Part shown: positions 1 to 9,705 of the stretch, in pieces
Layout: each line of letters starts with the position of its first letter
How positions within the stretch are numbered: position 1 is the stretch's first letter
Assembly: GCA_031769625.1 (NCBI GenBank)
Contig: JAUIMM010000519.1
Location: 1,793,501-1,857,500 of the forward strand
Length of the DNA: 64,000 bases
From: Taudactylus pleione
Lineage: Eukaryota > Chordata > Amphibia > Anura > Myobatrachidae
Direction: 5' to 3'
Notes under the pieces: model-generated
Database searches by the model: none
Told to the model about the DNA's origin: nothing
Seen by the model: the letters and a program-made list of their open reading frames with translations, nothing else
Program-made: the position numbers and the translations under genes

Positions 1-2510
1 CGTGCGCCTGTGTCATAAGTAAAGGGCCGGCTGGCTTGACCGTTAAGGGTGCTGTAACCCCCGAAAGTACACTCCAGTCCAAACCAAAAAAAAAATTATT
101 TTCTGTGTTTGTGAATTGTGTGCGCAGTAGCCGCACGTGCATCAACAAAGTAGTGCCAAGCGTGCACCTGTGTCATAAGTAAAGGGCCGGCTGGCTTGAC
201 CGTTAAGGGTGCTGTAACCCCCGAAAGTACACTCCAGTCCAAACCAAAAAAAAAATTATTTTCTGTGTTTGTGAATTGTGTGCGCAGTAGCCGCACGTGC
301 ATCAACAATGTAGTGCCAAGCGTGCGCCTGTGTCATAAGTAAAGGGCCGGCTGGCTTGACCGTTAAGGGTGCTGTAACCCCCGAAAGTACACTCCAGTCC
401 AAACCAAAAAAAAAATTATTTTCTGTGTTTGTGAATTGTGTGCGCAGTAGCCGCACGTGCATCAACAAAGTAGTGCCAAGCGTGCACCTGTGTCATAAGT
501 AAAGGGCCGGCTGGCTTGACCGTTAAGGGTGCTGTAACCCCCGAAAGTACACTCCAGTCCAAACCAAAAAAAAAATTATTTTCTGTGTTTGTGAATTGTG
601 TGCGCAGTAGCCGCACGTGCATCAACAAAGTAGTGCCAAGCGTGCGCCTGTGTCATAAGTAAAGGGCCGGCTGGCTTGACCGTTAAAGGGTGCTGTAACC
701 CCCAAAGTACACTCCAGTCCAAACCAAAAAAAAAATAATTTTCTGTGTTTGTGAATTGTGTGCGCAGTAGCCGCACGTGCATCAACAAAGTAGTGCCAAG
801 CGTGCGCCTGTGTCATAAGTAAAGGGCCGGCTGGCTTGACCGTTAAAGGGTGCTGTAACCCCCGAAAGTACACTCCAGTCCAAACCAAAAAAAAATTATT
901 TTCTGTGTTTGTGAATTGTGTGCGCAGTAGCCGCACGTGCATCAACAAAGTAGTGCCAAGCGTGCGCCTGTGTCATAAGTAAAGGGCCGGCTGGCTTGAC
1001 CGTTAAGGGTGCTGTAACCCCCGAAAGTACACTCCAGTCCAAACCAAAAAAAAAATTATTTTCTGTGTTTGTGAATTGTGTGCGCAGTAGCCGCACGTGC
1101 ATCAACAAAGTAGTGCCAAGCGTGCACCTGTGTCATAAGTAAAGGGCCGGCTGGCTTGACCGTTAAGGGTGCTGTAACCCCCGAAAGTACACTCCAGTCC
1201 AAACCAAAAAAAAAATTATTTTCTGTGTTTGTGAATTGTGTGCGCAGTAGCCGCACGTGCATCAACAAAGTAGTGCCAAGCGTGCGCCTGTGTCATAAGT
1301 AAAGGGCCGGCTGGCTTGACCGTTAAAGGGTGCTGTAACCCCCAAAGTACACTCCAGTCCAAACCCAAAAAAAAATTATTTTCTGTGTTTGTGAATTGTG
1401 TGCGCAGTAGCCGCACGTGCATCAACAAAGTAGTGCCAAGCGTGCGCCTGTGTCATAAGTAAAGGGCCGGCTGGCTTGACCGTTAAAGGGTGCTGTAACC
1501 CCCGAAAGTACACTCCAGTCCAAACCAAAAAAAAATTATTTTCTGTGTTTGTGAATTGTGTGCGCAGTAGCCGCACGTGCATCAACAAAGTAGTGCCAAG
1601 CGTGCGCCTGTGTCATAAGTAAAGGGCCGGCTGGCTTGACCGTTAAGGGTGCTGTAACCCCCGAGAGTACACTCCAGTCCAAACCAAAAAAAAAATTATT
1701 TTCTGTGTTTGTGAATTGTGTGCGCAGTAGCCGCACGTGCATCAACAAAGTAGTGCCAAGCGTGCGCCTGTGTCATAAGTAAAGGGCCGGCTGGCTTGAC
1801 CGTTAAGGGTGCTGTAACCCCCGAAAGTACACTCCAGTCCAAACCAAAAAAAAAATTATTTTCTGTGTTTGTGAATTGTGTGCGCAGTAGCCGCACGTGC
1901 ATCAACAAAGTAGTGCCAAGCGTGCGCCTGTGTCATAAGTAAAGGGCCGGCTGGCTTGACCGTTAAGGGTGCTGTAACCCCCGAAAGTACACTCCAGTCC
2001 AAACCAAAAAAAAAATTATTTTCTGTGTTTGTGAATTGTGTGCGCAGTAGCCGCACGTGCATCAACAAAGTAGTGCCAAGCGTGCGCCTGTGTCATAAGT
2101 AAAGGGCCGGCTGGCTTGACCGTTAAGGGTGCTGTAACCCCCGAAAGTACACTCCAGTCCAAACCAAAAAAAAAATAATTTTCTGTGTTTGTGAATTGTG
2201 TGCGCAGTAGCCGCACGTGCATCAACAAAGTAGTGCCAAGCGTGCGCCTGTGTCATAAGTTAAGGGACGGCTGGCTTGACCGTTAAGGGTGCTGTAACCC
2301 CCCGAAAGTACACTCCAGTCCAAACCCAAAAAAAAATTATTTTCTGTGTTTGTGAATTGTGTGCGCAGTAGCCGCACGTGCATCAACAAAGTAGTGCCAA
2401 GAGTGCGCCTGTGTCATAAGGGCCGGCTGGCTTGACCGTTAAAGGGTGCTGTAACCCCCAAAGTACACTCCAGTCCAAACCAAAAAAAAAATTATTTTCT
2501 GTGTTTAGCC
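1..2510 (+). repeat. 160-bp tandem array in the hAT leader, about 15.6 units
   Basis: Units repeat at exactly 160 bp up to about 2270 and are nearly identical. Each holds an A-tract of about ten, a T-rich stretch ending GTGTGCGCAG, the E-box-like GCCGCACGTGC, and GGCCGGCTGGCTTGACCG. Markers are GCGCCTG versus GCACCTG and TTAAGGG versus TTAAAGGG. The last units are degenerate: one lacks about 12 bp near 2415, and the final one breaks off at about 2507, 35 bp before the transposase ATG. The same array lies upstream of the ATG in copies 2 and 3, so it belongs to the transposon. The 70-residue ORFs on the other strand simply follow the repeat. Confidence 0.97.
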
Positions 2511-2540
2511 GCACGTATATATCAAATCGATATAACATAA

Positions 2541-5500
2541 ATGGAGGACCAAACTTTCTCCGATAAAAATAAAATAGAGAAAGATCAAGAACCACTTCCT
2601 CCTAGTGCTGAAGCTGCTGCCACTAGTCATGACATAGACGATAACATGCCATCAACGTCGTCTGCCAAGGCCGATGCCCAATGTCATAGTAGAGGGCACA
2701 TACAATCCCAAATGGCAAAGTTCAGGAAAATGACCTTGAAAAAGACATTTAAATCAGCTGAAGAGAAACGTAAACTTGCCAATATGCCATTTACGACACG
2801 GAGTGGCAAGGAACGGCTAAGGTCGATCCCTAGTATGTTCATGACTAGTGGTTCAGCTTCACATGACGATGGAAGCCCTCCTCCCACTAAAAAAATCAAA
2901 AGAGTTAAGCTGGCAAAAGCACAGCGAAGAACTGTGCTTTCTAAGAAGATATCACAAATCCCCAAGGAGAGTCCAAGTGTGGTGGTGGTTGCGATGCCTG
3001 ACCTTCCCAGCACTGGACGGGAAGAGGTGGCTCTTTCCACCATTTGCACGCCCCCTGCAAGTGCTGAAAGGAGCACCCACAGTCCACTTGCTGATATGCA
3101 AATTGAAGATGTCACTGTTGAAGTACAACAGGATGAGGATACTGGTGTAGCTGGCGCTGAGGAGGAAGTTGGCGAGGAGGATTCTGATGGTGATGTGGTT
3201 TGTTTAAATCAGGCTTCGGGGGAGACAGTTGTTGTCCGTGGGATGAAAAAGCCCATCACGGTCATGCCTGGGCAGAAGACCAAACATTCCACCTCTTTGG
3301 TCTGGCAATATTTCTATCCAAATCCGGACAACAACTGTCTTGCCATATGTACCATATGTAAAGGTGAAATAAGTAGGGGTAGGGACGTCAACCACCTAGG
3401 AACATCCTCCCTTATACGGCACCTGCAGCGCGTTCATAAAAAGTTACTGTCAAGTTCAGAAACTTTGGCTAAGACCGTAAGCAGTCCAGGGACACCTAAA
3501 TCCCGTTGTCCTGTTGTATCCAAGCGCCTGCAAACCACACCGTCAACTCCCTCCTCGTCAATTTCCTCCTTAGTCAGGATCGGAAGTAGTCCTGCAGGCC
3601 ATGTCACTGGCATGACTGACTCTCCTATCCGGGATTCCTCTGGAGGATCCTGCATTGCTACGCCTACTGCTGCCGCTGCTGCTGTTGCTGCTGCTGGGAG
3701 TCGTTCATCATCCCAGAGAGGAAGTAGGAACACCACTACTTTTACTAAACAATTGACCCTCCAACAGTCCTTAGCGAGGAGGATGAAGTACGACAGCAGT
3801 CATCCTGAAGCAAAACGTATAACTGAGGCCTTGACTGCTATGTTGGTGTTAGACGTGCGTCCGGTATCCGCCATTAGTGCAGTGGGATTTAGACAATTGA
3901 TGGAGGTAGTGTGTCCCCGGTTCCAAATCCCGTCTAGATTCCACTTCACTAGGCAGGCGATACCGAGACTGTACAGAAACGTCAGAAAAAGTGTCCTCAG
4001 TGTCCTGAAAAATGCCGTTGTACACAATGTCCACTTAACCACGGACATGTGGACAAGTGGAACAGGGCAGACTAAGGACTATATGACTGTGACAGCCCAC
4101 TGGGTAGATGTATCACCTTACGCAGCAACAGCAGCAGCGTCACCAGTAGCAGCATCTCAGAAACGCCAGCTCGTTACAAGGCAGGCTACACTGTGTATCA
4201 CCGGTTTCAGTAAGAGGCACACCGCCGACAACCTCTTAGAGAAACTGAGGGAAATCATCGCCCAGTGGCTTACCCCACTTAGACTCTCCTGGGGATTTGT
4301 GATATCTGACAACGCCACCAATATTGTGCGGGCATTACATCTGGGCAAATTCCAGCACGTCCCATGTTTTGCTCACACAATAAACTTGGTGGTGCAGAAT
4401 TTTCTGAAAAGCGACAGGGGCGTGCAGGAGACGCTTTGGGTGGCCCGAAAAATTTCTGGCCACTTTCGCCATTCAGCGACTGCGTGCCGAAGACTGGAGC
4501 GCCAGCAAACACTCTTGAACCTGCCCCGCCATCACCTGAAGCAAGAGGTTGTGACGCGGTGGAACTCAACCCTCTATATGCTTCAGAGGATGGAGGAGCA
4601 GCAAAAGGCCATACAAGCCTATACATCCACCTATGACATAGGCAAAGGAGGGGGTATGCACCTGACTCAAGCGCAGTGGAGAATGATTTCCGTGTTGTGC
4701 AAGGTTCTCCAGCCCTTCGAACTTGCCACACGTGAAGTCAGTTCAGACACAGCCAGCTTGAGTCAGGTCATTCCCCTCATCAGGCTTTTGCAGAAGCAGC
4801 TGGAGAAAGTGAAGGAGGAGCTAAGACGGAGCGATTCCGCTCGGCATGTGGGACTTGTGGATGAAGCCCTTCATTCGCTTTGCCAGGATTCCAGGGTGGT
4901 CAATCTGTTGAAATCAGACCACTACATTTTGGCCACCGTGCTTGATCCTAGGTTTAAAGCCTATGTGGTGTCTCTCTTTCCGGCCGACACAAGCCTGCAG
5001 AGGTGCAAAGACCTGCTGGTGAACACACTGTCAGCTGAAGCGGAACGTGACACGTCAACGGCTCCTTCTTCATTTTCTCCCGCAACTGGGGCTGCCAGGA
5101 AAAAACTTAGGTATCCTAAGAAACCCGCTGGCGGTGATGCAGGGCAGGCAGGACCAAGTTTGGACATCTGGTCCGGACTGAAGGACCTGGCAACAATTTC
5201 TGACATGTCTACTGTCACTGCATATGATACTGTCACCATTGACAGAATGGTGGAGGATTACATCGGTGACAGCATCCAAGTAGGCATGTCAGACAGTCCA
5301 TACCTGTACTGGCAGGAAAAAGAGGCAATTTGGAGGCCCCTGTCCAAGCTGGCTCTATTTTACCTGAGTTGCCCCCCCTCCAGTGTGTACTCCGAAAGAG
5401 TGTTTAGTGCAGCCGGGAACCTTGTCAGCGAAAGGCGTAGGAGGTTGCTTCCACAGAATGTGGAGAAGATGATGTTCATCAAAATGAATTATCAGCTCTT

Positions 5501-5654
5501 CCAGGGAGACCAGCCTCCAGAAGGTACAGAGGGACCTGTGGTGGTGGATTCAAGTGGGGACGAGTTAATACTTTGTGAGGATGAGGATGTACACACTGAA
5601 GAGGGTGAGGAATCGGTGGATGAGGAGGATGAGGATGACATCTTGCCTCCGTAG
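2541..5654 (+). CDS. hAT transposase with N-terminal BED zinc finger, intact ORF
   Basis: This 1037-residue ORF encodes a cut-and-paste transposase expected to act in the nucleus on the element's ends. Residues 1-250 are low-complexity with Lys/Arg-rich and acidic tracts. A BED finger follows: C270-x2-C273-x20-H294-x4-H299. The catalytic core shows D502 in TTDMWTS, D590 in VISDNATN, the C609-x2-H612 motif in CFAHTINLV, and R673/W674 in TRWNST. The hAT C-terminal dimerisation block is around residues 920-990 (PPSSVYSERVFSAAGN). The tail is acidic. The start is the first ATG after the repeat array, and the same N-terminus is conserved in copies 2 and 3. No stop or frameshift interrupts it, so it may be functional. 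The third catalytic acidic residue was not placed with certainty. Confidence 0.95.
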   Translation: MEDQTFSDKNKIEKDQEPLPPSAEAAATSHDIDDNMPSTSSAKADAQCHSRGHIQSQMAKFRKMTLKKTFKSAEEKRKLANMPFTTRSGKERLRSIPSMFMTSGSASHDDGSPPPTKKIKRVKLAKAQRRTVLSKKISQIPKESPSVVVVAMPDLPSTGREEVALSTICTPPASAERSTHSPLADMQIEDVTVEVQQDEDTGVAGAEEEVGEEDSDGDVVCLNQASGETVVVRGMKKPITVMPGQKTKHSTSLVWQYFYPNPDNNCLAICTICKGEISRGRDVNHLGTSSLIRHLQRVHKKLLSSSETLAKTVSSPGTPKSRCPVVSKRLQTTPSTPSSSISSLVRIGSSPAGHVTGMTDSPIRDSSGGSCIATPTAAAAAVAAAGSRSSSQRGSRNTTTFTKQLTLQQSLARRMKYDSSHPEAKRITEALTAMLVLDVRPVSAISAVGFRQLMEVVCPRFQIPSRFHFTRQAIPRLYRNVRKSVLSVLKNAVVHNVHLTTDMWTSGTGQTKDYMTVTAHWVDVSPYAATAAASPVAASQKRQLVTRQATLCITGFSKRHTADNLLEKLREIIAQWLTPLRLSWGFVISDNATNIVRALHLGKFQHVPCFAHTINLVVQNFLKSDRGVQETLWVARKISGHFRHSATACRRLERQQTLLNLPRHHLKQEVVTRWNSTLYMLQRMEEQQKAIQAYTSTYDIGKGGGMHLTQAQWRMISVLCKVLQPFELATREVSSDTASLSQVIPLIRLLQKQLEKVKEELRRSDSARHVGLVDEALHSLCQDSRVVNLLKSDHYILATVLDPRFKAYVVSLFPADTSLQRCKDLLVNTLSAEAERDTSTAPSSFSPATGAARKKLRYPKKPAGGDAGQAGPSLDIWSGLKDLATISDMSTVTAYDTVTIDRMVEDYIGDSIQVGMSDSPYLYWQEKEAIWRPLSKLALFYLSCPPSSVYSERVFSAAGNLVSERRRRLLPQNVEKMMFIKMNYQLFQGDQPPEGTEGPVVVDSSGDELILCEDEDVHTEEGEESVDEEDEDDILPP

Positions 5655-6286
5655 AGCCAGTTTGTGCAGGGACACATTAATTGCCAGCTTGTTTTGTGGG
5701 GGCCCAAACGAACCAATCATTTCAGCCACAGTTGTGTGGCAGACCCTGGCGCTGAAATGATTGATTTGTTAAAGTGTGCATGTCCTGTTTATACAACATA
5801 AGGGTGGGTGGGAGGGCCCAAGGACAATTCCATCTTGCACTTCTTTTTTTTCTTTGCATTATGTACAGTTTGGGGCCTAGTTTTTCTAACTGCCATCCTG
5901 TCTGCCACTGCAGTGTCACTCCTAGATGGGTCACGTGTTTGTGCCGCCCACTCGTGTCGCTTAGCATAGTCATCCAGCTACCTCGGTGCAACCTTTTGGA
6001 CATGAAAACACTATTGTGAGGTGTGAGGTGTTCAGAATAGACTGGAAATGAGTGGAAATTAAGGTTATTGAGGTTAATAATAGCATAGGAGCAGAGAAAC
6101 CAACAAATTCTGTGATTTTAGCTGTTTTTATGCTTTTTAAAAAAAAAATACAGATCCAAAACACAAAACCCAGAACCCAAAACACGGAAGGGTGGTTTTG
6201 GCAAAACCAATCCAGATCCAAAACACGAAGAAAGATCCAGATCCAAAACCAAAACACAAAACACGAAAAGTGGCCGGTGCACACCC

Positions 6287-6289
<3 letters not shown>
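5655..6289 (+). other. hAT copy 1 3' non-coding and subterminal region
   Basis: No ORF of note. The stretch matches the left ends of copy 2 (26747-27375) and copy 3 (61229-61857) in reverse orientation. The last 150 bp repeat GGATCTG and CGTGTTTTG motifs next to the TIR, the usual place for hAT transposase-binding repeats. That role is inferred. Confidence 0.8.

Positions 6290-6320
<31 letters not shown>
6290..6320. repeat. (AT)n microsatellite
   Basis: About 15 AT dinucleotides directly abut the hAT terminus. hAT copy 3 also abuts an AT run (61209-61228), which suggests a preference for TA-rich targets. Confidence 0.9.
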
Positions 6321-6321
<1 letters not shown>

Positions 6322-6829
6322 TTCCTAGAACTATTCCAACTAAAATGATCCATCAGTTGAAGCAATATTAAAGCTAACATTGTAGTTGATCCAATATTAA
6401 ATGCCATCTTGTACCTTTCACAAAATTAAATGCGAGGTCCATGGGGGTCTTCAGATACTACAAGCATCTCACCAGTATACTTGAATCAGCGACTATAGCA
6501 AATTGGTTCCATTGGGATATTAGTGAGTTTCCAGCAGATGTTTGTGTAATGTATAATAACAAGGTGCCAGGAACTCTGGGCCAAGTTCAATATTTTTCTT
6601 CAGAATTCTGAGTGTGAAATATAATGACATTTGTCCAGGTTCAAAATACCTGCTAACCTCTCAGGAGTCAGCTCATGTACCTAGAATAGGTCTGTAAAAT
6701 GTACTGTAGCAGTAGTATATTCTGTAGTTTTGGTAAATGTGGGAATAGGGAGCACAGGTCTCACATCTTTTCTCTGCTACAGCCCCAACTATAATGTTGC
6801 CGTCACTAATTAAGGTGTCTGTGACTCAT
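6321..6829. other. AT-rich non-coding sequence
   Basis: I see no ORF, repeat terminus or RNA gene that can be supported here. Confidence 0.6.
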
Positions 6830-7310
6830 GGGCATATTAGAAATGTGCGCTAATGCTGCTAATGCTGCGAATTTGTATGCAACTTCTGTGTAAATATATG
6901 CAAATGTGGCAGCCCTCTAGATTTGTATTGAGATGCCAACCTGCGGCTTCGCAAATCCAAGCGGCTACGTACAAAGATGCGGTAGACCACAGATCAATTG
7001 TTTATCAGACTTCTGAATAACTCTATGATCATGCAAAATGGCAGCGAGAACTGAACCATTTTCATATGGGATCGCAGACAGAGACACGCGCTGAAAAACA
7101 GTCGCGACCCGTCTGCTTTTGAGTCTCCACCTCCCCGTTGCCACCCACAAACAGTTCCTGCCAGTCAATCAGTTTGTGAATAAAAGCTCACTGAGAGCGA
7201 CATCGGTAATGACACTTGATGTTTGCAATGTGACTCAGATGCACACGCAGATTACCGATAATCGCTTAGCTGCATGAACATCGCATTGCGTCCATCTCTG
7301 AATCAGGCCC
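6830..7310. mobile_element. MITE, family B (GGGCCTGATTCAGAG-type ends)
   Basis: The right end is CTCTGAATCAGGCCC. The interior aligns by eye with 51384-51848 and with the split copy at 33478-34325, sharing blocks such as GCAAATCCAAGC, CACCCACAAACA and ATCGCATTGCGTCCATCT. The left end is degenerate (GGGCATATTAGAAATG). No clear TSD. Other copies of these palindromic-ended elements have 3-bp TSDs, which suits a PIF/Harbinger-type MITE. No coding capacity. Confidence 0.75.
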
Positions 7311-7456
7311 CAAATTGCTAATCTGGGCAGAAAGGCAAAAGACAGAGCACTGATATGAGCGACCCACTCCATGCCACTCATAGTTATGCTTTATCCGCCA
7401 TTTTATACCAATTCCTTTATGAGAAAAGTACTAATCCTTAGTACATAGGACACTAT

Positions 7457-7902
7457 GGGGGTGATTCAATGGTGGACGCAATTGCAGTAGCGGCTGCGTC
7501 TTTTTTCACAGCCGCTACTGCGCATTTTTTCTAACGTGGCGGTCCATGTGCGTCCTATTGAGACACCCACCAAAGGCAGCGCGAATCGGCCGATGGGAGT
7601 ACAAATTGGCCACATCATCGTAGATTGCGCCTGTCCTATGGGAGGCGCAGAATGTCTAACTGAATATGGCCACTGGAGTCAGTACAACTGCTGACACCGA
7701 CATGCATGCGAAATGCCCACATCTGGTAGCCACGCACCCCTCACCCCCGATTACCACAACGCCCATAGAAATTGTATAGATCCGAGTCGCTGTGTAGTAA
7801 ACATCGGGACGCATGCGCATTACAGCTCGGACGCATGCACAGAGGGAACCATCACCCACTTGAGCCCGATGGCTTCCCTGAGTCCACCTCTGAATAACCC
7901 CC
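7457..7902. mobile_element. MITE with 21-bp imperfect TIRs and TSD TAT
   Basis: The ends pair as GGGGGTGATTCAATGGTGGAC and the reverse complement of GTCCACCTCTGAATAACCCC plus C. TAT flanks both sides (7454-7456, 7903-7905). Near the left end a 13-bp perfect stem, GCAGTAGCGGCTG and its complement, surrounds a 12-nt loop. The interior is non-coding. The 3-bp TSD suggests a PIF/Harbinger-type non-autonomous element. Confidence 0.85.
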
Positions 7903-8029
7903 TATAAGTGACTTTGTATGCGGCTATGAAGCGAATAAAACACAAAATTCAGGAAGAAGTATGAAAGTACGGGAATCGCTGCATCATGCGTCTCGTGCCC
8001 TATGGCACATATAGGACATCTGTGTAAGG

Positions 8030-8308
8030 ACACATCCGTACCTGTAGGTGACGGGCGCACAGGGCACCGCAGGGTGGGGGGTGCTCTTTGGGCCTGTACA
8101 TTTTCCTGTATATTATCATTCTCACTTGTAGCTTCCTCTTCTTGTATCCCCAGCATCTCCTGCCCCCCCCCCCTATATCTTCCCTGGCCCTTCCCCATGA
8201 GGCCATGGCCCTTTTTCAGGTGCACTGTCTTATATCCCTATTTAAAAAATGGGGGGGCGCCAATGCTCTCTCTGGCACAGGGCACCAAAAAGTCTAGTTA
8301 CTGCTCTG
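8030..8308. mobile_element. Non-autonomous hAT-like element, inverted relative of 52301-52574
   Basis: The right end reads CTAGTTACTGCTCTG, matching the CAGGGCCGTAACTAG-type TIR of the better-preserved copy at 52301. Shared internal blocks include GGTGCCCTGTGCC-like segments, AGATGCTGGGGAT and CTACAAGTGAGAATGATAAT (in reverse). The left boundary is approximate and no TSD was found. Confidence 0.7.
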
Positions 8309-8984
8309 ATGGGCATAATAATCTTGTGAATTACAGAGGGATGGTGGAGGGAACAATAGTGATTTTCAGAAGAGAAGATTTGTAAATACTAAAATATATT
8401 TGGTCATAAGTTAAAATAATTGTTTCAGCTTGTATGCTGTCTAGTGTTTATAAATGAGGCTTTTGAATCTGTTATATTGGCTGTCAGAATTTTGTTTGTG
8501 TGCGTCTGAAAGGGCAGTCATGCTGAACAGCAAAATATCTGAGTGGTACAATGCGGGTGATTGATGTTGTAGGACAAGTAAATATTCTTTAGAAAGTATT
8601 ATAAAGTTAGTTTGTAAACAGTAAATTTATTTATTTTTTTTCTAGTAGCACTTTCCTGTATAATGTCACTGTGTTCATGGAAGATGTACAGTAAGCGCCA
8701 TTTTGTGTTTCTGATGCCTGTGACTTCAAGAGAGTGAACTATTAATTTGCGTAAAACATACCAGTAGCATTAGAGGTGGTAATTGGGAGTTCTATGGGTC
8801 CCTTTCGACATACCTCCCAAATATCCCTAATTAAGTCCTGATTTTAAGGGACTGTCCTGCCAGCCTGACAGTAAGAACTTGTTCTGTCCGTTGAGAGGTT
8901 ACTTACTTACTTACAGTACTTACTTACTTACTGAGATTCCGGGCAGTACAGTTCTGCTCTGAACTCTTTAAGGTCTAATTCATA
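8309..8984. other. Non-coding stretch with a (TTAC)n microsatellite
   Basis: A short TTAC tetranucleotide run lies at about 8893-8932. A CATACCTCCCAA block at about 8810 resembles the ends of the MITE at 54727. Otherwise I see nothing recognisable. Confidence 0.6.
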
Positions 8985-9425
8985 CTTAACTACTTCCAAA
9001 TTCCACATTGTGTAAAACCACTTTTAAAATTTTTTCACAACAAAAGATAAAATCGACCATACATAAATGAATGGTAAAGAAATGTACTAAATGGCCTCCT
9101 ACCAAATAAGGCACGCGTTTTGACTTGGTCATCCTTTGTCAAGGCAAAAGATTGCCTTTACATAGAATGACCAAATCGAAACACGATGACAGCAGGGCAG
9201 TAGTGCTCGGAAACTCCTACTGCAGAACGTTTGGAATAGATTACGTGAGTTTGGGACATATACCCGAAAAATAACATAATCTGTAGCCCCTATTACTATG
9301 TGCCCTATTTCAAGGTTTTACAATTGTTTTTACCATTATTTTATGTATGGTCGATTTTATCTTTTGTTTTGAATAAATGTAAAAAGTGGTTTTACACTTT
9401 GTGGAATGTCTTATTTGTTTTTGAG
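8985..9425. repeat. Foldback repeat: about 80-bp arms with 260-bp spacer
   Basis: The block around 8995-9075 (GTAAAACCACTTTT, AAAAGATAAAATCGACCA) recurs inverted at about 9340-9425. Inside, CGTTTTGACTTGGTCAT and ATGACCAAATCGAAACACG form a second inverted pair, so the whole piece can fold as nested stems. No TSD or transposase; probably a non-autonomous DNA element. Confidence 0.75.
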
Positions 9426-9705
9426 AAACCATTGGCCATTTGGCTCTGAGGAGATTTGTTTTCTTGACTGACAGAAGTGTGAAATTCCCCATCAAGGAGG
9501 AGTTAAATTTATATGATTCATTAAGAATCCTGTAAGTGTGTTACCAACAGAGAGAAGTGAATAGGCCCCACAGATGTGAGCTCAACTCCATCTATTTTGA
9601 AAAAAAAGAAAATTTTTATTCCACAGGAATTGCATGAATATGTTTTATCACAGTATGGATTCTTAACTGAATCTTTTACACTAGATTCATATGTTTTTTT
9701 ACATA

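Larger units (their letters stand above)
1..6289 (+). mobile_element. hAT DNA transposon, copy 1 (left end outside window)
   Basis: The element runs from beyond the left edge to the terminal inverted repeat (TIR) ending CACCCCTA at 6289. The same terminus starts copy 2 (26747) and copy 3 (61229). Order: 160-bp tandem array, transposase ORF (2541-5654), then about 635 bp of 3' non-coding sequence with subterminal motifs built on TTTTGGATCTGG and CGTGTTTTG. The family is hAT because copy 2 has a perfect 8-bp TSD, the TIR starts TAGGGGTG, and the ORF has a BED finger, an RNase-H-like core and a hAT dimerisation domain. The right flank is an (AT)n run, so the TSD of this copy cannot be recognised. 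It is the only copy here with a full-length transposase frame. Confidence 0.93.

Noticed and set aside
96..2256. Series of overlapping 70-residue ORFs on the minus strand
   Set aside because: One per 160-bp transposon leader repeat, antisense to the transposase, no family resemblance.
1..2510. CRISPR-like array
   Set aside because: The whole 160-bp unit repeats, without short repeats and unique spacers, and the context is a eukaryotic transposon.
4279..4731. 150-codon minus-strand ORF inside the hAT transposase
   Set aside because: Antisense to the conserved catalytic core; no independent evidence.
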